NCBI RefSeq assembly: GCF_900110125.1
Contig: NZ_FOCN01000009.1
Span: 1-64,000, forward strand
DNA length: 64,000 nt
Reading direction: 5' to 3'
Source of the DNA: Cryobacterium luteum
GTDB lineage: Bacteria; Actinomycetota; Actinomycetes; Actinomycetales; Microbacteriaceae
Positions 33,495-42,327 of the stretch are shown here, one piece after another. Under the pieces are notes generated by a model. The model was given only the letters and a program-made list of their open reading frames with translations. It was not told the DNA's origin and did no database searches. The translations under genes were made by a program, and so were the position numbers. Within the stretch, counting starts at the first letter, position 1. The number at the start of each line of letters is the position of its first letter.

Positions 33495-36400
33495 TCAGGC
33501 CCGGGTGCGCACCACGCGAATGGTGACCAGGGCGATTGCCGCGGCGGCAACGGCACCGAGCAGGATCAGCGCCAGGGTCCAGATGTTGAACGACGCGACA
33601 GCGTCGACTGCGACCCCAGCCACGACATCGCCGTCATAGCCGAGGCTGTCGGTGCCGGCGTGCGGGGCTGTGGCGGCAGCATCCGTTGGTGCAGCGGCGA
33701 TCTCGGCGGCGAGCGCTGCGCCCGCCGCGTCGGCGAGTGCCTGCGAAGCAGCCGTGAGCACGGCCGGAACCACGACTCGCGCCGAGGTGTTCGGCGCGGT
33801 GGGCGCCGAAACGTTCGGTGTCGTCACCGCGGGTACCGCTGCCTCCGGCACCACGACCGGCGCCGTGACGGTCAACGTGCGCACCTCGGAGTAGGCGGTG
33901 GCTCCATAGGGGTCTGCGGAGTAGGCATACCAGCCGTGGGTGCCGACGCCCGGGTTCCAGCTCGCGGTCACCGTCACGCCGCTTGTCACCGTGTCGAAGG
34001 CGGCGATCGCGGTGGTCGACAGGATGTCGACGGTGAAGGCATCCGTTGCGAGGGATTTCTGCATCGACGTCATACCGAAGGCCGCGTAGGGCACCGTGAA
34101 TTCCTGGTGCTCCAGGTCGAGGGTGGGGTCGTCGGAGTTGTAGACGTCGAGGTAGGGCGAGTAGGTGCGCACGCTGATCTGCTCGGCGGCGTTGTCGAAG
34201 TGCAGCAGCCGCAGAAAGGACTGCCCGCCCTCCGGCAGGCCCTGGTAGTCGAACAGCATCTGGTAGACCGAGCGGTCGGGGGTGCCGTCGCCGTTGTCGT
34301 CGAACTGATCGATGCGGGTGAACGCGTCGTGGTAGTGCCCGGAGAAGACCATGGCCACGTTGGCGTTGGGGGCGACGACCTCGTCGTAGATCTGCTGCGG
34401 CACCGCCCCCAGGCCGCCGGTGGTGAGCATGTACTCGTGCAGGTTGAGGATGGCGGTGCGCTCGGGGTACTGGGCGAGCACCTCGTTGAGCCAGGCGATG
34501 CCCTCCGCGCTCGGCGCCCAGCCGAGGTAAAGCATGATGAAGTCGATTCCGCCGGCCGTGACCAGATCGTAGTGGCCGCGGTTGTCTTCGAAACTGCCGC
34601 CGTACCAGGGGTTGGCTTCGTAGCGTTCGGCCCCGAAGTTGGCCTTGTACGCGGCATAGTCGGCGTCTTTCTGGCCCACATCGTGGTTTCCGGCCAGCAC
34701 GCCGTAGGGTAGCTGGGCGTCGTCGAGCATGCTGTACGCCGCGTTGGCGTTGGTCCACTGGTGTTCGTCTTCGAAGTTGTCGACGATGTCGCCGGTGTGG
34801 AACAGGTACTGCAGGTTGACGGCGGCGCGCTGCTCGAGCAGGTAGTCGTGGATGTCGAGCTGGCGCTGGTAAAACGTGTCGTTGTAGTACTGCGTGTCGG
34901 ATTCCACGGCGAGTGTGAAGTCGTAGTTCGCCCGCGCCGTGTCGTTCACGTTGTTGACCGGCAGGGTGCTCGACCGGTCGGACAGATCGGCGCCGGCGAA
35001 GCCCTCGGAGTGCTGGATCAGCACGGTCATGACCTGGTTCTGCACGTGGTCCAGTGCCGGCACCATGGCGTCGAGGGTGAACGCGGTCGCGCCCTCACCG
35101 ATGGTCACGTGGCGATCGAATTCTTCCCAGGCACCGGTGGTGAGATTCTGCACGTAGAGCAGCACCTTGGCGTCGGCGTTCGCGGTGCCGTCCCAGCGCA
35201 CCCGCGCGGTGAAGTCGGCGCCGGCATCCGTTGGCACGTCTACCTCGAACAGCTGGTAGGGAAACTGTGAGTCGGAGGTGCTCGGCGAGGTCGCGCCGTC
35301 CAGTCGCGCCATGGCGGTGACCTGATCATCGGTCAACAGGGTCTTGGCAGACCGATCGGTGACGTCGGCGATGGCGGTGGTGCCCGAGTAGGCGCGCACG
35401 TTGCTCTCGGCAGCGGATGCCGTGAATCCCCGCCGCAGGGTGACGTTCAGTTGGTCACCGGTCGGGTCGGTCGCCCGCGCCGTGAGGTCGAGCGGTCCCT
35501 CTTCGACGACCGCACCGTTGAGCGGCGTGATCAGTTCGTTGCCGGGTTCCTCGACCGGGGTGGAGAACACCGTGCTGCGCTCACCAACGTTGCCGACGTT
35601 GTCCGTGGCGGTGAGCAGCAGGGTGTGCTCGCCGTCGGCCAGCTGGATCGATGAGGTGGCATAGGGCAACTCGATGGGCCGGCCGTCGAGGGTCGCGACG
35701 AGCGTGTCGAAGCCGGCGCCGGCATCCGTCGCACTGCCCTCGATCATGAAGTCGCCCTGGTACAGCTGGCCGGCGATGGCGGATGTCGTGACGGCGGGAG
35801 CCGTGTTGTCGACCGTGACGGCGCGAGTCACCGAGTCGACGCCGTTGCTCGCGAGTACAGTGTGCGCGCCGTCGGCGACCGCGGTGGTGTCCCAGGCATG
35901 AGCGACGGCCATGTAGGCGTCACCGGGAATCGTGAAGCTCGAGTTGTAGAAGTCGAGCTTGCCGGCGCTGTCCCCCATGTTGAGCGCCAGGCTGGGATCG
36001 GTGTAGCCGGCAGGCTGCAGGCTGCGGCCGTCGGGAAGCACGAGGCGCGGGTTGCGAATTTGAAAGTCGTCGTTGTTCTCGTTCGGGTTGATCTCCGGGG
36101 CTACCTTGGAGCCGGCCCAGACGCTGACGACGAGGTCTTCCCCCTGCGTCAGGTAGGTCAGCGGCACCGGCGTTGCGATGGTCTCCCAGCCCTCGGGAAT
36201 GCCGTCGTCGAAGATGCGCAGCACGTCGGTGCCGATGAGCACACCGTTCTGAAAGAACGTGTTCACGGCGGTGACTTCGAACACGAACTGGGGTGCGAAC
36301 TCCAACTCGGGATTCGTCGGCACGGTCTGGTCGTCGATGCTCAGGGTCATACCGTCGGTGCTGCTGTCGCCGGCGGCCGACACCGTCGTGCTGCCGGCGA

Positions 36401-37436
36401 CGAATTGGCTGTCGGTGAGGTTGAGGCGCACCGGGGAGTTGTCGACCCCGGTGAGGTCGACCCGCTTTGTCGGGGAAGTGGCCTCGGTGCTGCCGTCGCT
36501 GGCCGTGAAGTAGTACTCGTACCAGCGCTTGCCGGTGAGGTCGACCCGCTGCAGGTCGTACTGGTAGCCGTCGACGCCGTCGGTCGACAGATTCATCGTC
36601 AGGAATTCGGTGTCGATATTGCTCTTGAGGTGCAACTCGACGGTACGCGCCTGCACATCGTCGGTGACGGTGGCCGCCAGAGCGAAGTTGTTGGCCGGAT
36701 CAATTTCACCGAGCGTGTGATCGACGATCATCGGTGACGTCGTGTCGGCGGCGACAGTCTTCGCCTCGCCGGGTACCTGCGCCGCGAACACGGTACCCGG
36801 GGTGGCCGCGACCTTGCCCAGGTTCAGCTGACGTCCCGGGTTGCTGCTGTCGTTGCCGTACTGGATCCCCTTGTTGGCATCGACGTCGTCAGCGCCGGCG
36901 AGGTTGTAATAGGCCGAGTTGACGCTGAAACCGGTATTGGTCAGGATCTCGACGCCGCGTGGCGAGCCGTTGGCCAGGCCGCCGGCGAAGACCTCGACCA
37001 GGTCGGCTCCTGGGGTTAGGTCCGAGCCGAAGCGACTGTTGAATTGGGTGGCGGTGAGCGTGTCGTTCTGGCCGTTCTTGATCCAGAACACGAGGTTGCC
37101 GCCTGGTTTGATCACCACGTCGGTGGGGGTGCTCGGCCAGCGCACGGTTGAGCTATTGGTGAGGTCCGCGAGCGGATACAGGTAGTTGAGCGTGTAGTCC
37201 GCGAAATTGATGGGGCTGGCGGTGGCGTTGTAGACCTCGATGAACTCGTAGCCGTCGGCCGAGCCGACATTGGTCGTGTCCGGCGTGATCTCGGTGATCT
37301 GCAGCGAGGCCGGAATCGCCATTTGGCTGGCTGCCGTGGCCGACACTGCTGGGGCGATGGCGCCCGCTCCGCCGATCAGCAACACGAGGGCCAACGCGGT
37401 CAGAGACGGACGGAACGAACGGGAGAGAATGCGCAC
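33495..37436 (-). CDS. Large secreted metallophosphoesterase with lamin-tail and Ig-like domains
   Basis: A 1313-residue exported protein. The GTG at 37436 follows AAAGG and opens a signal peptide (MRILSRSFRPSLTALALVLL, cleavage after about residue 38). In order: a lamin-tail domain (about 45-175; QITEITPDTTNVGSADGYEF), beta-rich modules (about 210-850), and a calcineurin-like phosphoesterase at about 865-1130 with VESDTQYYND, FHTGDIVDNFED, VLAGNHDVGQ and VFSGHYHDAF giving the dimetal site. The C-terminus has an Ala/Pro-rich spacer, one transmembrane helix (LALILLGAVAAAAIALVTIR) and a basic tail, so it is membrane-anchored and faces outward. It may act on extracellular phosphoesters or nucleotides. 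No sortase motif is seen. Confidence 0.85.
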   Translation of the reverse strand: MRILSRSFRPSLTALALVLLIGGAGAIAPAVSATAASQMAIPASLQITEITPDTTNVGSADGYEFIEVYNATASPINFADYTLNYLYPLADLTNSSTVRWPSTPTDVVIKPGGNLVFWIKNGQNDTLTATQFNSRFGSDLTPGADLVEVFAGGLANGSPRGVEILTNTGFSVNSAYYNLAGADDVDANKGIQYGNDSSNPGRQLNLGKVAATPGTVFAAQVPGEAKTVAADTTSPMIVDHTLGEIDPANNFALAATVTDDVQARTVELHLKSNIDTEFLTMNLSTDGVDGYQYDLQRVDLTGKRWYEYYFTASDGSTEATSPTKRVDLTGVDNSPVRLNLTDSQFVAGSTTVSAAGDSSTDGMTLSIDDQTVPTNPELEFAPQFVFEVTAVNTFFQNGVLIGTDVLRIFDDGIPEGWETIATPVPLTYLTQGEDLVVSVWAGSKVAPEINPNENNDDFQIRNPRLVLPDGRSLQPAGYTDPSLALNMGDSAGKLDFYNSSFTIPGDAYMAVAHAWDTTAVADGAHTVLASNGVDSVTRAVTVDNTAPAVTTSAIAGQLYQGDFMIEGSATDAGAGFDTLVATLDGRPIELPYATSSIQLADGEHTLLLTATDNVGNVGERSTVFSTPVEEPGNELITPLNGAVVEEGPLDLTARATDPTGDQLNVTLRRGFTASAAESNVRAYSGTTAIADVTDRSAKTLLTDDQVTAMARLDGATSPSTSDSQFPYQLFEVDVPTDAGADFTARVRWDGTANADAKVLLYVQNLTTGAWEEFDRHVTIGEGATAFTLDAMVPALDHVQNQVMTVLIQHSEGFAGADLSDRSSTLPVNNVNDTARANYDFTLAVESDTQYYNDTFYQRQLDIHDYLLEQRAAVNLQYLFHTGDIVDNFEDEHQWTNANAAYSMLDDAQLPYGVLAGNHDVGQKDADYAAYKANFGAERYEANPWYGGSFEDNRGHYDLVTAGGIDFIMLYLGWAPSAEGIAWLNEVLAQYPERTAILNLHEYMLTTGGLGAVPQQIYDEVVAPNANVAMVFSGHYHDAFTRIDQFDDNGDGTPDRSVYQMLFDYQGLPEGGQSFLRLLHFDNAAEQISVRTYSPYLDVYNSDDPTLDLEHQEFTVPYAAFGMTSMQKSLATDAFTVDILSTTAIAAFDTVTSGVTVTASWNPGVGTHGWYAYSADPYGATAYSEVRTLTVTAPVVVPEAAVPAVTTPNVSAPTAPNTSARVVVPAVLTAASQALADAAGAALAAEIAAAPTDAAATAPHAGTDSLGYDGDVVAGVAVDAVASFNIWTLALILLGAVAAAAIALVTIRVVRTRA

Positions 37437-37603
37437 TGAGCAGGCCTTTGTTTCATGGGCGGTCTCGCTCAAGCTAGGTGTGTCGCGGGTCCGGTCCGTG
37501 ACGTGCCGGTGAACGGACGGGGCTTCGGCGAATCACTCTGCGTATGGGGGGTACGGCGCACAACTGCGGAGCTGACAGGTAAATCGGGTTCTGGAAGGCT
37601 GAA

Positions 37604-38011
37604 TCAGGAGGAATTGCTGTTTTTTTCGCAGGTTGGTACGCGCTGGGGCACCGGCAGCACCGGCACGTGTCCGGTGAGATCCGCCCGAGCGCCGGAAGCG
37701 TGGATGGCGCCGCTCGCCAGACCGTCGGCCCACGATAGGGCGCCGGTGGCGAGTCCGAGCCAGGTGGCGGCATCCGTTTCGATGACGTTCGGCGGGGTAC
37801 CGCGGGTGTGGCGGGGGCCGGCGACGCACTGCACGGCGCCGAACGGGGGCACGCGCACCTCGAGGGTGTTGCCCTCGGCCTGTTCGGCGAGCAGTTGCAG
37901 GGTGTAGCGCACCGCCTGCGCCCGGATCTCTCGGCTCGCGCTGGCGCCAGCGGCGAGCGCCGCCCGTACCGCAACCCGGCCGGCTCCATCGTCGATGCGT
38001 GCTCGTGCCAT
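37604..38011 (-). CDS. Sterol carrier-type (SCP2-like) small protein
   Basis: A 135-residue protein of the actinobacterial 'sterol carrier family protein' group that commonly neighbours purine genes. Visible pieces are ARIDDGAGRVAVRAALAAGA, LEVRVPPFGAVQCVAG, and PPNVIETDAATWLGLATGAL, ending SGARADLTGHVPVLPV. The segment VIETDAATWLGLATG resembles the lipid-pocket part of the SCP2 fold. No ligand is known. The frame opens further upstream (38194), but the ATG at 38011 gives the family start. It diverges from purD by 52 bases containing a perfect palindrome. Confidence 0.72.
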   Translation of the reverse strand: MARARIDDGAGRVAVRAALAAGASASREIRAQAVRYTLQLLAEQAEGNTLEVRVPPFGAVQCVAGPRHTRGTPPNVIETDAATWLGLATGALSWADGLASGAIHASGARADLTGHVPVLPVPQRVPTCEKNSNSS

Positions 38012-38022
38012 GGCTCCAGTCT

Positions 38023-38034
38023 GCCCGATCGGGC
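38023..38034. promoter_or_regulatory. Perfect 12-bp palindrome in the purD divergent promoter
   Basis: GCCCGATCGGGC, fully self-complementary, 12 bases upstream of the SCP2-like start and 29 bases before the purD start. The position would allow one factor to control both genes. No known purine-repressor consensus is claimed. Confidence 0.45.
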
Positions 38035-38063
38035 GGGCCCGAGGCATCGGGTAGCCTAAGACG

Positions 38064-39329
38064 GTGAAAATTCTGGTCCTTGGTTCCGGTGCCCGCGAGC
38101 ACGCCATCATCACCGCGCTGCTTCGTGAGGAGCCGCAGCCGAGCGTTACGTGCGCCCCCGGCAACGCCGGTATCGCCGACGCGGTGCCGGTCACTGCACT
38201 CGACCCGAACGACCCGGTCGCTGTGACCGATTACGCGCTGCTGCACGGCGTCGAACTCGTCGTGATCGGGCCGGAGGCCCCCCTCGTCGCCGGCGTCGCC
38301 GACGCCCTGCGCGCCCGCGGCGTGGCCGTGTTCGGGCCCGACAAAGCCGCCGCCGCGCTCGAGGGCAGCAAAACCTTCGCCAAACGCATCATGGATGAGG
38401 CCGGCGTTCCCACCGGCCGTGCCGTACGCGCCGGCACCCTCGCCGAGGCTGAAACCGCCCTCGACGAGTTCGGCGCACCCTACGTGGTCAAGGCCGACGG
38501 CCTCGCCGCCGGCAAGGGCGTGCTGGTCACCGACAACCGCGACGCCGCCATCGACCACGCAACGTTCTGGCTCGAACACGGCAGCGTCTTGATCGAAGAA
38601 TTTCTCGACGGACAGGAGATCTCGCTCTTTCTGCTCAGCGACGGCGAGAACGTTCTGCCGCTGTCGCCCGCCCAGGACTACAAGCGCGCCCTCGACGACG
38701 ATGCCGGTCCCAACACCGGCGGCATGGGCGCTTACTCGCCGCTGCCGTGGCTCGACGCCCAGTTCGGCAGTGAGAACGCCTTCGTCGACGAGATCATCGA
38801 GACCGTCGCCCTGCCGACGGTGCGCCAGCTCGCCGCGGAGGGCACCCCGTTCGTCGGGCTGCTGTACTGCGGGCTCATTCTGACGGATGCCGGCATCCGC
38901 GTCATCGAGTTCAACGCGCGTTTCGGAGACCCCGAGACGCAGGTCGTGCTGCCGCGCCTGGTCACGCCGCTGTCCGGCCTGCTGTTCGCCGCCGCGACCG
39001 GTACGCTCGGCGGCCTGCCCCGCCCGGTCTTCTCCGCCGAGGTGGCGGTCACCGTCGTGCTGGCGAGTGAGAACTACCCGGAAACCCCACTCACGGGCCG
39101 GGAAATCACCGGGCTCGACGCCGCCCTGGCCGTGGACGGCGTGACGATCGCCCACGCCGCGACCCGGGTCGACGGCGGCACGCTCGTCTCGACCGGCGGA
39201 CGGGTGCTCAGCGTCGTCGCCGTCGGCGACTCCTTCGCCGAGGCCCGCGCCCGCGCCTACGAAGCCCTCGGGCACGTGTCCCTGGCCGGCGCCCACTTTC
39301 GCACCGACATCGCCGCCCGGGTGGCCTGA
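38064..39329 (+). CDS. purD: Phosphoribosylamine-glycine ligase (GAR synthetase)
   Basis: A 421-residue PurD, the second step of purine synthesis (phosphoribosylamine + glycine + ATP to GAR). ATP-grasp landmarks: [18 protein letters not shown] at the N-terminus, [83 protein letters not shown] and [19 protein letters not shown]. It is intact and of normal length. The GTG at 38064 has no ribosome-binding site; TAGCCT ends 6 bases upstream, so the message may be leaderless. Confidence 0.95.
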   Translation: MKILVLGSGAREHAIITALLREEPQPSVTCAPGNAGIADAVPVTALDPNDPVAVTDYALLHGVELVVIGPEAPLVAGVADALRARGVAVFGPDKAAAALEGSKTFAKRIMDEAGVPTGRAVRAGTLAEAETALDEFGAPYVVKADGLAAGKGVLVTDNRDAAIDHATFWLEHGSVLIEEFLDGQEISLFLLSDGENVLPLSPAQDYKRALDDDAGPNTGGMGAYSPLPWLDAQFGSENAFVDEIIETVALPTVRQLAAEGTPFVGLLYCGLILTDAGIRVIEFNARFGDPETQVVLPRLVTPLSGLLFAAATGTLGGLPRPVFSAEVAVTVVLASENYPETPLTGREITGLDAALAVDGVTIAHAATRVDGGTLVSTGGRVLSVVAVGDSFAEARARAYEALGHVSLAGAHFRTDIAARVA

Positions 39330-39401
39330 CTCGACCCAGACGGGTGCGCCGCCCGCGTCGCCCGCGTCGCCCGCCCGTTCGCGCGTGCCATCCCGCCTCG
39401 T

Positions 39402-39499
39402 GGTGGCCAAATCAGGAAAAACGTGCTGCTCGGATCGGGGAAGCCCGGAACCATGCGGTCTTCCACCCATGGCGGCCTGGATTTCCTGAATTAGCCACC
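39402..39499. promoter_or_regulatory. Long inverted repeat between purD and purC
   Basis: An 18-base arm starting GGTGGCCAAATCAGG (39402-39419) is inverted at 39482-39499 with 16 of 18 matches, enclosing 62 bases that include smaller GC-rich stems. It ends 87 bases before the purC start. It could be a structured leader or attenuator for purC, or a small insertion-derived repeat. No gene lies in 39330-39586. Confidence 0.5.
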
Positions 39500-39586
39500 G
39501 AAAATGGGCGTAGCAGACCCGATCACACGCTCTGACGCGCGCGATCTTCGTGGGAGACACCCCCGAGCATGCGGGAGAATGAACGG

Positions 39587-40540
39587 GTGAGCCAATCTGA
39601 GTACGAGTCCCCCGCATCCGCCGTCGCACTCGACGGGTGGGCGCCCGTCTACTCGGGCAAGGTACGCGACCTTTATGTTAAATCTCACGATGGTGAACAA
39701 ACGGATGCCCCCTCCCTCGCGACCGCTTCGCGGGTTCTCGTGGTCGCGAGCGACCGGGTCAGCGCGTTCGACCACGTGCTCGAGCCCGGTATCCCCGGCA
39801 AGGGCGAGCTGCTCACCACCCTGAGCCTGTGGTGGTTCGACCGGTTGACCGACGTTCCCAACCACCTCGTCCCCGATCACGAACCGGTCGGCGGCACCGT
39901 GCGGGAGATCATTCCGGCGAGCGTTGCCGGGCGGGCCATGCTCTGCCGCACCCTGAACATGTTCCCGATCGAGTGCGTCGTGCGCGGCTACCTCACCGGC
40001 AGCGGCTGGAAGGAATACCTCGAAACCCAATCGGTCTGCGGCATCAAACTGCCGGAGGGTCTGCAGAACGGTGACCGCCTGCCCGAGCCCATCTACACTC
40101 CCGCGTGGAAGGCCCCGATGGGCCAGCACGACGAGAACATCTCGTTTGAACGCACGGTCGAGCTGGTCGGGCCGACCATCGCCGCCGAGCTGCGCCGCCT
40201 CTCCCTCGCCCTGTTTCAGGCCGCCGGCGCCATCGCCGAGCAGGCCGGCGTCATTCTCGCCGACACCAAGTTCGAGTTCGGCGCCGACCGGCAGACCGGC
40301 GTGACGGTGCTCGCCGACGAGGTGCTCACGAGCGATTCCAGCCGCTACTGGGACGCTGAAGCCTGGCGCACCGGAACCACCCCGGAGGCCCGCATGGCGA
40401 GCTTCGACAAGCAGATCGTGCGTGATTGGCTCGCCGCACACTGGGACGGCGCCGGCGTTCCGCCCGAACTGCCGACCGAGATCGTCGAGCAGACCGCAGC
40501 CCGTTACCGTGAACTGCTCGAGCGCCTCACTGGCGTCTGA
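39587..40540 (+). CDS. purC: Phosphoribosylaminoimidazole-succinocarboxamide synthase
   Basis: A 317-residue SAICAR synthetase (CAIR + aspartate + ATP). Signature regions are YSGKVRDLY (about 22-30), VVASDRVSAFDHVLEPGIPG, KGELLTTLSLWWF, VVRGYLTGSGWKEYLET, GLQNGDRLPEPIYTPAWKAP, GQHDENISFE and ILADTKFEFG. The longer, yeast-like architecture is usual in actinobacteria. GTG 39587 is chosen because GGGAG is 8 bases upstream; the ATG at 39569 lacks one. It is followed 62 bases later by the VOC gene, not by purS as in many relatives. Confidence 0.95.
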   Translation: MSQSEYESPASAVALDGWAPVYSGKVRDLYVKSHDGEQTDAPSLATASRVLVVASDRVSAFDHVLEPGIPGKGELLTTLSLWWFDRLTDVPNHLVPDHEPVGGTVREIIPASVAGRAMLCRTLNMFPIECVVRGYLTGSGWKEYLETQSVCGIKLPEGLQNGDRLPEPIYTPAWKAPMGQHDENISFERTVELVGPTIAAELRRLSLALFQAAGAIAEQAGVILADTKFEFGADRQTGVTVLADEVLTSDSSRYWDAEAWRTGTTPEARMASFDKQIVRDWLAAHWDGAGVPPELPTEIVEQTAARYRELLERLTGV

Positions 40541-40602
40541 AGCTCGAACGGGGGGCAGGCGCGACGTGCGCATCGCGGAATAGCCGGAGCGGCAGCGCAG
40601 TT

Positions 40603-41508
40603 ATGCCTGCTGTGACTCTCACTGCGAAAGACCTGCTGGCCGCCGACACCGGAATGGGCGCGGTGACCCTGCGCGTGGGCAACCTCGACGCCATGATCGC
40701 CTACTATCGCGACATCGTGACCCTCGAGCTGCAGAGCCACGACGGCCCCGTCGCCGTGCTCGGCCGCGGTCACGTTCCGCTCGTAATTTTGCACCACGCC
40801 CCCGAGCTCGCGGCCGCGGAGCCGCGCTCGGCCGGGCTGTACCACACGGCCATTTTGTTCGACACGCAGGCCGACCTCGCCGCCGCCGTGTATTCGATCG
40901 GCACGAAATCCCCAGGAACCTTCACCGGCAGCGCCGATCACCTGGTCAGCCAGGCTTTTTACTTCACCGACCCCGAGGGCAACGGCATCGAACTGTACTG
41001 GGACCGCGATCGCACACAGTGGAGCTGGACCCACGGCCAGGTCGAAATGGCTTCGCTCTACCTCGACCCGAACGCATTCATTTCTGAGCATATGTCACAG
41101 GAACCCAGCGCCGGCCACGCCATCGTCGGCCACGTGCACCTCTCGGTCGGCGATGTTGCGAGTGCCCGTGAGTTCTACGTCAACCGTCTCGGCTTCGAGG
41201 CAACCGCGAACTTCGGCCCCTCGGCCCTGTTCGTCTCGGCCGGTGGCTACCACCATCACATGGCCATGAACACCTGGGAGAGCTCGGGCAGCGGCAAGCG
41301 CCGCCTGGCCCTCGGGCTCGGCGAGATCAGCATCATCGTGCCGACCACCGACGATATCGGTGCCTTGGGCGAGCGGATGACCCACTACGGAGTCGACACC
41401 CGTCACGACGGGCAGACCCTCAACTTCGACGACCCGTGGGCCAACCGCATCCTGGTGCGCGCCGCGGACCACACGAACGCCGCCGCAGACCCGGTCGCGA
41501 CGCCCTGA
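40603..41508 (+). CDS. VOC-family ring-cleaving dioxygenase-like protein
   Basis: A 301-residue protein with two tandem vicinal-oxygen-chelate halves, like CatE-type catechol 2,3-dioxygenases or glyoxalases. The first half has GAVTLRVGNLDAMIAYYRDI and AFYFTDPEGNGIELYWDRDR; the second has IVGHVHLSVGDVASAREFYV, with His in VGHVHLSV, and YHHHMAMNTWES. His in the second half plus Glu in IELYW give a plausible metal site. The substrate is unknown; the nearby kyn operon makes an aromatic diol possible but unproven. It is downstream of purC and convergent with the TetR gene. Confidence 0.75.
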   Translation: MPAVTLTAKDLLAADTGMGAVTLRVGNLDAMIAYYRDIVTLELQSHDGPVAVLGRGHVPLVILHHAPELAAAEPRSAGLYHTAILFDTQADLAAAVYSIGTKSPGTFTGSADHLVSQAFYFTDPEGNGIELYWDRDRTQWSWTHGQVEMASLYLDPNAFISEHMSQEPSAGHAIVGHVHLSVGDVASAREFYVNRLGFEATANFGPSALFVSAGGYHHHMAMNTWESSGSGKRRLALGLGEISIIVPTTDDIGALGERMTHYGVDTRHDGQTLNFDDPWANRILVRAADHTNAAADPVATP

Positions 41509-41511
41509 ACC

Positions 41512-42231
41512 TCAGCGGGCGGCGCGCGCCGCCCGGCGGGTGAGGCCGTGCACGGTGGCCTGGTAATCCTTCACGTTGAGCGGCCGGCCCGGCAGCTTGG
41601 ACCGCGGCGCGTCGGCCGCGCGCAGGCCGTCGAGCACGATGGAGAGCTGCCGCCGCCACTGGCCGGCGTAGCCGTCGCCGAGGCTGCCGAGCGATCCGAC
41701 CATGGTGACGAGCACGGCGAGGTCGACCGCGTCAACATCGCGGCGCAGCGTGCCGTCCTTCTTGGCGCGGGCCACAAGGCTCGCGATGAAACCGTCGAAC
41801 TCCGCCGCCGGCCGCGCCGACGGGTCTAGCCTGGCCATGCGCCGCAGGATCGGCGGCAGCGAGGGGTCGGCGACGAGCCATTCGGCGACCCGTTCGGTAT
41901 AGACGACGAGCGCGTCCCACGCGGTGGGCGCAGCCTCGATCTCACCGCGCACCGCGTGCAACTGCGCGAGGGCGAGGTCGTAGAGCGCGCGCACGAGGTC
42001 GTCGCGGGTCGGAAAGTTGCGATACAGCGTGGCCACGCCAACTTCGGCCTGGCGGGCGATGGCCTCGAGTGAGGCATCGACGCCGTGCTGCGCGAGCAGG
42101 GTGCGCGCGCTGAGGATCAGTCGATCACGGTTGAGCCGGGCGTCCCGGCGCCGGGGTGTAACCGGGGCAGTCCTCTCGGGTGCAGCCGGAACCGGCACGC
42201 CCTCCTGGGGCTTTCGGGTGGGCGAGGTCAT
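41512..42231 (-). CDS. TetR-family regulator, likely of the kyn operon
   Basis: A 239-residue TetR-type repressor. The N-terminal DNA-binding domain has LNRDRLILSARTLLAQHGVD, SLEAIARQAEVGVATLYRNF and PTRDDLVRALYDL (the helix-turn-helix spans about residues 55-78). The ligand domain has the TetR_C fold seen in regulators with KDYQATVHGLTRR at the end. ATG 42231 is chosen (GGAG 4 bases upstream) over the upstream opening at 42300. It diverges from kynA by 96 bases with nested palindromes, so it probably controls tryptophan breakdown (inference). Confidence 0.8.
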   Translation of the reverse strand: MTSPTRKPQEGVPVPAAPERTAPVTPRRRDARLNRDRLILSARTLLAQHGVDASLEAIARQAEVGVATLYRNFPTRDDLVRALYDLALAQLHAVRGEIEAAPTAWDALVVYTERVAEWLVADPSLPPILRRMARLDPSARPAAEFDGFIASLVARAKKDGTLRRDVDAVDLAVLVTMVGSLGSLGDGYAGQWRRQLSIVLDGLRAADAPRSKLPGRPLNVKDYQATVHGLTRRAARAAR

Positions 42232-42264
42232 ACGCTCCAGTCTAGAACTTTGACCTGCCCCCCT

Positions 42265-42319
42265 CGTTCGGTGTTGCGCCCACCGCCGCAACGTGCGCAC
42301 AATTCAACCAAGCCGAACG
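42265..42319. promoter_or_regulatory. Nested inverted repeats in the TetR-kynA intergenic region
   Basis: Outer arms CGTTCGG (42265-42271) and CCGAACG (42313-42319) are perfect; inside them GTTGCG (42273-42278) and CGCAAC (42287-42292) form a second perfect pair. They are likely sites for the divergent TetR regulator and/or a leader hairpin just before the kynA start codon. Confidence 0.5.
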
Positions 42320-42327
42320 GAACCCCG

